In this document: positions 42,496 through 50,030 of the stretch, piece by piece | How positions within the stretch are numbered: position 1 is the first letter of the stretch | Layout: every line of letters begins with the position of its first letter | Source of the DNA: RGIG5612 sp963599255 | Lineage (GTDB): Bacteria; Bacillota; Clostridia; Lachnospirales; Lachnospiraceae | DNA length: 64,000 nucleotides | Direction: 5' to 3' | NCBI GenBank assembly: GCA_963599255.1 | Contig: CAVBWS010000007.1 | Coordinates: 1 to 64,000 of the forward strand | Made by a program: the position numbers and the translations under genes | Notes under the pieces: model-generated | Database searches by the model: none | What the model was told of the DNA's origin: nothing | The model's input: only the letters and a program-made list of their open reading frames with translations

Positions 42496-43734
42496 ATGAG
42501 AAGAGTTGTAGTCACCGGACTGGGTATTGTCAGCCCTATCGGCAATGATGTACCAACATTTTGGGAAAACATCAAAAATGGTGTATGCGGGATCGGACCT
42601 ATTACTAAGTTCGATACAACAGATTATAAAGTTAAGGTAGCGGCTGAAGTACGTGATTTTGATCCTAAGCAGTATATGGAGAAAATGGACATACTTCACA
42701 GTGATATTTATACACAGTTTGCTATTGCAGCTGCTGATCAGGCAGTTACGGAGAGTAAGATCATCGGTACTGTTGATGAAGACAGGATCGGTGTGTATAT
42801 CGGTACAGGTATCGGCGGTATAGCCACCTTCATGACAGAACACCAGAAGCTTATGGAGAAGGGACCTCGTCGTGTTTCTCCGTTTTTCATTCCTATGATG
42901 ATCGCCAATATGGCATCGGGAATGATAGCTATGAGATATAAATGCAAGGGTGCTGCCATGCCGGCAGTTACAGCGTGTGCCTCAGGCAATAATGCCATAG
43001 GTGAAGCCATGAGACTTATCCGTCACGGATATGCGGATGCAATGATCGCAGGAGGCGCTGAGGCTACGGTTAATGCTCTTGCAGCTGCAGGATTTTCTAC
43101 CATGCAAGCTCTGTCATTTTCAGAGGATCCTAACCAGGCTTCGCTTCCATTTGACAAACGTCGTTCAGGATTTGTAATGGGTGAAGGCGCAGGCTGTGTT
43201 GTCCTTGAAGAATACGAACATGCAGTTAAGAGGGGTGCTAAGATCTACGCTGAGTTATGCGGATACGGCGCTACTTGTGATGCATACCATATGACATCAC
43301 CGGAACCTAATGGCGAGGGCGGTGCCAAAGCTATAGAACTAGCTTGGAACGAAACCGGCGTTGATACCGACAAGGTATATTACAATGCTCACGGCACAGG
43401 TACAGCCATGAATGACAGATGCGAGACCCTGGCTATTAAGAGAGCATTAGGCGAAGATCGTGCAAGAAAGATCTTAATCAGCTCTACTAAATCAATGACC
43501 GGTCATATGCTGGGTGCAGCAGGTGCAGCTGAGGCAGTTGTATCTGTCCTGGCTCTTACCGAAGGCATCGCACCGCCAACCATCAATCTTACTGAGCCGG
43601 ATCCGGAATGTGACCTTAATTACACACCTCTTAAGGCACAGAAGGCAGAATTCGATGTGGCCCTGTCATCTTCTCTTGGATTCGGCGGACATAATGCTTG
43701 TCTGGCATTTAAGAAAGCAGGTATTGATAAATAA
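42496..43734 (+). CDS. fabF: 3-oxoacyl-ACP synthase II (FabF), first copy
   Basis: Condensing enzyme extending acyl-ACP by two carbons. Of 412 residues, the catalytic Cys is in AVTACASGNNAIGEAM (about residue 163), the two His in YNAHGTGTAMND and TKSMTGHMLGAAGAAEAV, giving the C-H-H triad. SD AGGAGG precedes the ATG. It shares TAATG with the next gene. Confidence 0.95.
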   Translation: MRRVVVTGLGIVSPIGNDVPTFWENIKNGVCGIGPITKFDTTDYKVKVAAEVRDFDPKQYMEKMDILHSDIYTQFAIAAADQAVTESKIIGTVDEDRIGVYIGTGIGGIATFMTEHQKLMEKGPRRVSPFFIPMMIANMASGMIAMRYKCKGAAMPAVTACASGNNAIGEAMRLIRHGYADAMIAGGAEATVNALAAAGFSTMQALSFSEDPNQASLPFDKRRSGFVMGEGAGCVVLEEYEHAVKRGAKIYAELCGYGATCDAYHMTSPEPNGEGGAKAIELAWNETGVDTDKVYYNAHGTGTAMNDRCETLAIKRALGEDRARKILISSTKSMTGHMLGAAGAAEAVVSVLALTEGIAPPTINLTEPDPECDLNYTPLKAQKAEFDVALSSSLGFGGHNACLAFKKAGIDK

Positions 43735-44939
43735 TGAATGATAAGAAGATATACATTACCGGCATGGGCGCCGTTACGCCTGTAGGTATTGGGGTTAACG
43801 ATTACTGGGATGCTCTTGTGGAAGGTCAATGCGGAATAGATGACATTCAGGGAATCGATACCTCTGAACTTATTGTGAAAAAGGCCGGCCAGGTTAAGAA
43901 CTTTAATCCCAGAGATTATCTGTCAATGAAGCTGGTTCAGGACCTGGAGCCCTATATGCAGTATGCATATGTTTCAGCCATGGAAGCAGTTGCCCAGAGC
44001 GGACTTAATGTTGCCAGTGACAGGGTGGGTATTGTCATGGGAAGCGCATTAAACGGAATATGTGTTATCGGCGATACCAATACGCAGCTGGCACTTAACG
44101 GCAAGCAGGCAGGTCCTAAGTTCCTTACTAAGGCTATGGGCAATATTGCTGCAGCGCAATTTTCCATAAATTATAAGATCCAAGGTCCAAGCCTTACGGT
44201 AAGCACCGCATGTTCTTCAGGCGGAGACGCTGTTAAGATTGCATCATTATTGATCAGATCAGGAGCAGCTGATGCCATGATAGTAATGGCTGGCGAGGCT
44301 GCCATCTGTCAGCCTCTTATACAGAGCCTTACGAAAACCGGAGCATTATCTAAGACCGGAGAGAGCAGACCATTTGATATTAATCGTAACGGATTTGTAC
44401 TCGGCGAAGGCGGCGGCGCCATCGTGCTTGAAAGCGAGGAATCCCTTAAAAAACGCGGCGGCAAGGCCATTGCCGAATTATTAGGTGCTGCCAATAATAC
44501 GGATGCATTTAATCCTGTTTCTCCTGATCCTACGGGCAAGGGAGCCGCAGACTGCATGCGTATAGCCCTGGAGGAAGCCCATATTAAGGCTGAGGATGTG
44601 GATTATCTTAATGCTCACGGAACAGCTACTAAGATGGGCGACATTGCCGAAGCTAATGCCATGAAGCAGGTCTTCGGGGGTTATAATGTCAAGGTAAGTT
44701 CCACTAAAGGAATTACAGGTCATATGATGGGCGCAGGTGGCATTACAGAGCTGATCGCATGCATCAAGATCATTGAGACAGGTATTATCCCGGCAAATGT
44801 AGGATTTGAGACACCTGACCCGGATGTGGACATTAATGTTTCTGATAAATGTCTTCATAACCAGGATGTTAAGGTAGCAATGTCCAATGCATTAGGATTT
44901 GGCGGACAAAATTCATGCATTATTGTAGGAAAAGCATGA
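43734..44939 (+). CDS. 3-oxoacyl-ACP synthase II, second copy
   Basis: A FabF paralogue of 401 residues directly coupled (TAATG) to the first. It retains the catalytic Cys in SLTVSTACSSGGDAVKIA, and His in LNAHGTATKMGD and TKGITGHMMGAGGITEL, so it should be active and is not a Gln-type chain-length factor. It diverges strongly elsewhere. It may act on different chain lengths or start units; no fabH is present in this operon. Confidence 0.92.
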   Translation: MNDKKIYITGMGAVTPVGIGVNDYWDALVEGQCGIDDIQGIDTSELIVKKAGQVKNFNPRDYLSMKLVQDLEPYMQYAYVSAMEAVAQSGLNVASDRVGIVMGSALNGICVIGDTNTQLALNGKQAGPKFLTKAMGNIAAAQFSINYKIQGPSLTVSTACSSGGDAVKIASLLIRSGAADAMIVMAGEAAICQPLIQSLTKTGALSKTGESRPFDINRNGFVLGEGGGAIVLESEESLKKRGGKAIAELLGAANNTDAFNPVSPDPTGKGAADCMRIALEEAHIKAEDVDYLNAHGTATKMGDIAEANAMKQVFGGYNVKVSSTKGITGHMMGAGGITELIACIKIIETGIIPANVGFETPDPDVDINVSDKCLHNQDVKVAMSNALGFGGQNSCIIVGKA

Positions 44940-45008
44940 AGAATTTAATTATTTGCCGTGTCAGCTGATGCAGGACTGATATATTCATAGGCATAGACAG
45001 GAGAAAAT

Positions 45009-46670
45009 ATGAATTATACTTATGAAGTAGGTAACTTTAAAAATACATTTGAGCAGAATTTTACCTGGATCAATGGTTTTATGCGTAATGTGCGCAGATA
45101 TTCTGCCCAAAATGCCATGATCGATCCCATGGCGGACAAGACATGGACATATAGAGAACTTAACGCAGATGTAAATAAGCTGGCTAATGGCCTAAAGGCC
45201 AATGGTATTGGCCAGTCTGATGTGGTGTTGTATCAGCTTTATAACTCACCTCAGTTTGTTTTAAGCTATGTTGCACCTCAGAAATTAGGAGCTATAAACA
45301 GCCCTGCCAATTTCAATCTGTCAGCAGGTGAAACAGCCAGATTAATAGACAGGGATAAGCCGAAGGCATATATATATGACAGTGATGTAAAGGACATGGC
45401 TAAAAAGGCTCTGGAATTATGCAGCTATAAGCCTGAGCTTGTCTTATGTGTTGATTACAGGAATACTAAGCCTGAGATCCCTGAAGGTCATTATTTCTTT
45501 GATGAGTGGGTGGAACAATACAGCGATGAAGAACCTGTTTGCGATTTCACACCTGATATGTATGCAGAGGTAACCAGGCTTGGAACCTCCGGTACCACGG
45601 GAACACCTAAGGGTGTGCCTCTTAATAATGTTAATGAGGTTCTGTCGGCTCACGATGTTATTATGCATTTCCCGCTTAATCCTAAGGATGTAACTATGAA
45701 TATGACACCATGGTTTCATAGAGGAGGCCTTCATTCCGGCGGTCCTACACCTACATTATTCGTAGGAGCATCCCTGGTAATTATGCGTATGTTCAGTGCC
45801 AAGGCATGCTTTGATTATGTTCAGAAATATGGAATCACATTCTTAATAGGTGTTCCGTCTGCACTGGATAAGCTGGCTCTTCGCCAGGAGAAACATCCTT
45901 CAGATCTTTCCAGCCTGCGGGGTATCGTAACCATGGGCAGCCCTCTTGAGAAGGCTGCATGCATTAAATACCAGCGGGTTCTCACGCCGAATATTTTCAA
46001 TGGCTACGGAACAACTGAAACCTTCTGGAACAGCTTCTTAAGACCATACGATCTGCCGGATATGGCAGGTTCGGCGGGCAGGTCATGTACTGATGATGAG
46101 GTAAGGATTGTTAAGATCTATCCTGACCGCAAGGCAGAACCAGAGGATGTTGTGCCGAAGGACGGTACCACAGAAGGCGAAGTTATCATCATGTCAGCCT
46201 GCAAATCAGCATTGTGCTATTTCGATAATCCGGAACAGACGGCTGAGAAGTATTACAAGGGCTGGTTCTATACCAAGGATATAGGAACATGGGATGAGAA
46301 TGACTATATTACCATTGCCGGAAGAAAGGATGATATGATCATCTGTATGGGTGAAAATATCTATCCTGCCCAGGTAGAGGAGGTCATTAATAATCATCCG
46401 AAGGTTAAAGACTGCATGGTAACAGGTGTAGAGGATCCTTCAAGAGGCGAGTCCGTTGTTGCATATGTAATTGCTGATGATGAGTCAGTTACTGCCAAGG
46501 AATTAAACCATTACTGTGTAAGCAGCGATGATCTGTCTGAATATAAATGCCCTAGATATTATATATTTGTCTCAGAGCTTCCGTACAATTCAACCGGCAA
46601 GAAGATGCATGTTGTTTTAAAGGAGCAGGCCAAAACAGACCTTAAAGAAGGTAAACTGCTGAGACCGTAA
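45009..46670 (+). CDS. AMP-dependent acyl-CoA synthetase (ligase)
   Basis: ANL-superfamily adenylate-forming enzyme, 553 residues. Motifs are the P-loop-like LGTSGTTGTPKGVPL, the NGYGTTETFW segment, YTKDIGTWDENDYITIAGRKDDMIICMGENIYP, and the C-terminal Lys in STGKKMHVVLK. It most resembles medium/long-chain fatty acid CoA ligases. Its position behind the fab operon suggests activation of exogenous fatty acids or linked acids; substrate not established. SD AGGAG lies six bases before the ATG. The 214-base gap after it contains AAATAACCTCGGTTATTT, a probable small terminator near 46743-46762. Confidence 0.88.
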   Translation: MNYTYEVGNFKNTFEQNFTWINGFMRNVRRYSAQNAMIDPMADKTWTYRELNADVNKLANGLKANGIGQSDVVLYQLYNSPQFVLSYVAPQKLGAINSPANFNLSAGETARLIDRDKPKAYIYDSDVKDMAKKALELCSYKPELVLCVDYRNTKPEIPEGHYFFDEWVEQYSDEEPVCDFTPDMYAEVTRLGTSGTTGTPKGVPLNNVNEVLSAHDVIMHFPLNPKDVTMNMTPWFHRGGLHSGGPTPTLFVGASLVIMRMFSAKACFDYVQKYGITFLIGVPSALDKLALRQEKHPSDLSSLRGIVTMGSPLEKAACIKYQRVLTPNIFNGYGTTETFWNSFLRPYDLPDMAGSAGRSCTDDEVRIVKIYPDRKAEPEDVVPKDGTTEGEVIIMSACKSALCYFDNPEQTAEKYYKGWFYTKDIGTWDENDYITIAGRKDDMIICMGENIYPAQVEEVINNHPKVKDCMVTGVEDPSRGESVVAYVIADDESVTAKELNHYCVSSDDLSEYKCPRYYIFVSELPYNSTGKKMHVVLKEQAKTDLKEGKLLRP

Positions 46671-46884
46671 TGGAAAATAGGTTTTTGTGAAATCTTTGTT
46701 AAACAGCCTTATGCATGATTGTAGTTTTAAATTCGTTACTGTAAAATAACCTCGGTTATTTTTATTTGTGCGAATCACGAGCCGGAAGGACATGTTATAG
46801 TGACTATTTGGCAGATATCGCGACAATGAGGAAATCTCGTGCATTGCGATTTCCGAAGTTTACAGAAAAGAGGTTTACGTAATA

Positions 46885-48342
46885 ATGAAGAAAAATGTCT
46901 CTATGCTTATTGCATTATGCCTGGTTGGTTCCATGGCATTAAGTGCATGCGGCAGCAGCAGTACACAGACAGCAACAACTACAGCAGAGGTAGTTGAAGA
47001 AGAAACAACAACTGTTCAGACAAGCACCACAGCAGAAGAAACTGAAACAGAAGAAGCAACTGAAGCAGCAGAAACTTCAGAAGAATCCTCAGAGACAGAA
47101 AATACTGAAGAAACCGAAGCTTCAGAAACATCAGAAACATCTGAAACAGAAGAAGCAGAAGAAACATCAGAGGAAGAAACAACAACTATTGAAGTTCCTA
47201 CAAGTGAAAATGGCGAGATCACACTTGCAGATTACTCCACCATCGAAGTAAATGAAGCTGATGTAACAATTTCAGATGAAAGTGTTGATTCATACATAGA
47301 CAGTATCATTTCGTACGCAACAACTACAGAAACTGTTACAGAAGGAACTGTAGAAGAGGGCGATACAGTAAATATTGCTTATTCAGGCGTACTAGAAGGT
47401 GAAGAGGAATCATTTGAAACAAATGATTCATACAACCTTACATTAGGTTCCGGCACCTTTATTGATGGATTTGAAGAGCAGGTTGCAGGCCATGAGATCG
47501 GAGAGACATTTGATATTAATGTAACATTCCCTGAGGATTACAGTTCAGAGGATTATGCAGGCAAGAATGCAACATTTACAGTTACTATCAACAGCAAGTC
47601 TGTTACAAATGTACCTGAATTAAATGATGACTTTGTTAAAGAATTCTCAGCGGCTAATATGGACACTGAGCTTAATACAGTAGATGAATTAAAGGAATAT
47701 ACATATAATTATCTTTATGACAGCGCCCTTTACAATGCAATGTATAATGCACTGGTGGATAAGGAAACTGTTATAAGTTATTCTGAATCTGATTTTGAAC
47801 TGCTTAAGAATTACTCCAATGAGTCTCTTTCTTACTACGCTTCTATGCTCCAGCAGTATGGATATACAGATGCAACAGAGGATACAGCAGCTCAGATGTA
47901 CGGATATGATTCAGCAGAAGCATATACTGTTGCAGAGGCAGAGCATTATCTCGGCCTTATAATGCTGTTCGATAAGATCGCAGACGATCTGGGTATTGAA
48001 GTAACTGATGAAGAAGTAAACGAAGAGATCGCTGCTTATATGGAGTCCTACGGATATTCAGACACATATACTGTAGAAGAGTTCAAGGAGCTGTCAGGTG
48101 ATGCTTGGGTAATGCTCATCAAGAAGCTTCAGGTTGAATACAGAAAGGTAATGGAAGCCCTCAGAGATAATGTTGTGATTATCCCTACAGCCGAGGAAGA
48201 GACAACAGAAGGCTCTTCTGATGACGCAGCAGAGGAGACAACAGAAGGTGCTGCAGAAGATACATCATCAGAAGCAGAAGAAGTTGTTACAGAAGCAGCT
48301 GAAACAGCAGAAACTGCTGAAGAGACTACAGCAGCAAAATAA
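46885..48342 (+). CDS. Exported trigger-factor-like peptidyl-prolyl isomerase lipoprotein
   Basis: Signal peptide with lipobox LSAC (Cys about residue 21) followed by a ~80-residue Glu/Thr/Ser-rich acidic linker. Next is an FKBP-type domain (about 140-215: EEGDTVNIAYSGVLEGE, LGSGTFIDGFEEQVAGHEIGE, VTFPEDYSSEDYAGKNATFTVTI) and a helical domain like the trigger factor C-terminal region (VPELNDDFVKEF, then SLSYYASMLQQYGY, EEVNEEIAAYM). The C-terminus is another Glu/Thr/Ala-rich tail. Unlike ribosome-bound trigger factor it should act outside the membrane as a foldase. 485 residues. Confidence 0.9.
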   Translation: MKKNVSMLIALCLVGSMALSACGSSSTQTATTTAEVVEEETTTVQTSTTAEETETEEATEAAETSEESSETENTEETEASETSETSETEEAEETSEEETTTIEVPTSENGEITLADYSTIEVNEADVTISDESVDSYIDSIISYATTTETVTEGTVEEGDTVNIAYSGVLEGEEESFETNDSYNLTLGSGTFIDGFEEQVAGHEIGETFDINVTFPEDYSSEDYAGKNATFTVTINSKSVTNVPELNDDFVKEFSAANMDTELNTVDELKEYTYNYLYDSALYNAMYNALVDKETVISYSESDFELLKNYSNESLSYYASMLQQYGYTDATEDTAAQMYGYDSAEAYTVAEAEHYLGLIMLFDKIADDLGIEVTDEEVNEEIAAYMESYGYSDTYTVEEFKELSGDAWVMLIKKLQVEYRKVMEALRDNVVIIPTAEEETTEGSSDDAAEETTEGAAEDTSSEAEEVVTEAAETAETAEETTAAK

Positions 48343-48360
48343 GTCTAACGATTTTATTTT

Positions 48361-48402
48361 CAGGACTTCGATTATTTTATAATAACCGGAGTCCTGTTTT
48401 TT
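48361..48402 (+). terminator. Terminator after trigger-factor-like lipoprotein
   Basis: CAGGACT...AGTCCTG stem with a 22-base A/T-rich loop, followed by TTTTTT. Confidence 0.85.
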
Positions 48403-48592
48403 CTTGCACAATATTAAGCTATGCTTCTGCGGTTCACACCTGCTGCGATGCGATAGAACATAAAATTGCTGCAGGTGATCCTATTTAGGCATACAAAGCA
48501 GGGCAAAAACACAAAAAATACACTGTACTAAGTGTTAATAATTTGCTAAAATCAAGTGTAAATTATTAACAATTAAGAATTGGAGTGTTCTG

Positions 48593-49015
48593 ATGAGAAG
48601 ATTTTTTGACAATTTGTCATACAAAATTTCTACATTTATGCAGGGTCGTTATGGCAAAGATGAACTGAACTCAACTTTAACCGGTGCAACTATTGTATTT
48701 CTTATTCTGTCTTTGATTAAACCGCTCAGATTTTTCTGGTTTATAGCATTGGCTGCAATCATAGTTCTGATCTTCAGGACATGTTCAAGAAATCATTCGA
48801 AGAGGGCGCAGGAATTAGATACATATCTTAAGATTAAGAATACTGTTGTTGCGAAATTTAAGCTTTATAAGAATATGTTCAACGACAGGAAGACTCATAA
48901 ATATATTAAATGTCCTAACTGTAAGGCAATGGTGCGTATACCTAAGCCTCCTAAGGGCAAAAATATCCGTATCACATGCCCGAAATGCAAGAATTCATTT
49001 GAAAAGAGAACATGA
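48593..49015 (+). CDS. Membrane protein with C-terminal zinc ribbon
   Basis: 140 residues: a hydrophobic hairpin (about 28-62), a basic linker, and a C-terminal zinc ribbon IKCPNCKAMVRIPKPPKGKN...ITCPKCKNSF with two CPxC pairs. No enzymatic motif. Its stop overlaps the start of a DnaJ-domain gene as ATGA, so the two products probably work together at the membrane. Likely promoter TGC-TAAAAT near 48550. The gap before it (48403-48592) otherwise holds nothing recognisable. Confidence 0.8.
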   Translation: MRRFFDNLSYKISTFMQGRYGKDELNSTLTGATIVFLILSLIKPLRFFWFIALAAIIVLIFRTCSRNHSKRAQELDTYLKIKNTVVAKFKLYKNMFNDRKTHKYIKCPNCKAMVRIPKPPKGKNIRITCPKCKNSFEKRT

Positions 49016-49833
49016 TAGATCCATATCAGGTACTCGGTATATCCAGAAATGCTACCGAGGATGAAATAAAAAAAGCATACAGAAAAAAAGCCAAGGAATA
49101 TCATCCGGACTTACATCCCAATGACCCGACTGCAGCTAAGAAGATGAACGAGGTCAATGAAGCCTATGATATGCTGAAAAATCCTGAGAAGTATGAACGA
49201 AAGAGAGCTCAGGAACAACAGCAAAATGCCTATAGACAGCAGAGCGCATATAACAGCGGCTACGGCAATTATCAGAATTCAGGTTCCCGCAGTTACAGCG
49301 GTTATGGCTACAGCAATGGCGGTTACAGCAGTGGAAGCTATAGCAATGGCGGATACGGCGGCGGATTCTACGGATTTAACTTTGATGATCTGTTCAGAGG
49401 ATATTCAGGATATGGCGGTGCAAGATATGATACCAGACCGCATATTCAGAACGGTGACTCACCGGAGATCGTCAGTTCCATAAATGCTATTAACGGCGGC
49501 AGATATGCGGAAGCCCTCAGGATCTTATCCGCAATGACCAGCGATAAGAGAAATGCGCGTTGGTATTATCTGAGTGCAGTTGCCTATAGCGGAGCGGGAA
49601 ATGCTGCAATGGCACATGATATGATCCAGAAGGCTTACAAGGCGGATCCGAATAATCAGATGTATCAGCAATTATTAAGACAATATCAGCAGAGCAGTTC
49701 CGGTGATTCAGAAAGCTATTACAGCAGCAGCTCAGCCGGCAGCTCCATATTCAGGATCTTCGGCATAATGATAATAATCATGCTGATCCTGGGATTGTTC
49801 AGAGGATGTATGTTCTTCCCGTTTATATATTGA
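49012..49833 (+). CDS. Membrane-anchored DnaJ-domain protein
   Basis: 273 residues. The N-terminal J domain (1-70: DPYQVLGISRNATEDEIKKAYRKKAKEYHPDLHP) has the HPD motif that stimulates DnaK. A Gly/Tyr/Ser-rich low-complexity region follows (about 75-145, repeats of GYSNGGYSSGS). Then come two TPR-like helices (INGGRYAEALRIL, SGAGNAAMAHDMIQKAYKADP) and a C-terminal membrane helix. It lacks the zinc-finger and substrate domains of DnaJ itself; the zinc ribbon is in the upstream gene. A hairpin TCCTTCC/GGGAGGA with TTATTTT follows near 49861-49890. Confidence 0.85.
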   Translation: MIDPYQVLGISRNATEDEIKKAYRKKAKEYHPDLHPNDPTAAKKMNEVNEAYDMLKNPEKYERKRAQEQQQNAYRQQSAYNSGYGNYQNSGSRSYSGYGYSNGGYSSGSYSNGGYGGGFYGFNFDDLFRGYSGYGGARYDTRPHIQNGDSPEIVSSINAINGGRYAEALRILSAMTSDKRNARWYYLSAVAYSGAGNAAMAHDMIQKAYKADPNNQMYQQLLRQYQQSSSGDSESYYSSSSAGSSIFRIFGIMIIIMLILGLFRGCMFFPFIY

Positions 49834-50030
49834 TATAATTAGATCAAGATGATGATTAGTCCTTCCGGGGCAGCCTGGGAGGATTATTTTATGCTCTTTC
49901 TTGTGCAAAAAACCTATGGCGTGTAAAATATTTAACGCATAAATTCAAGAAATCGGCAGGTCTTGATATCTTATATGAAGTTTATGCACAGCCAGTTAAT
50001 TTGACAAAATATTACGATAAGGATTTTATA

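Noticed and set aside
47016..47222. Antisense and alternate-frame ORFs in the acidic low-complexity region of the lipoprotein
   Set aside because: They arise from GAA/ACA/GCA-rich repeats read in other frames and have no start context.
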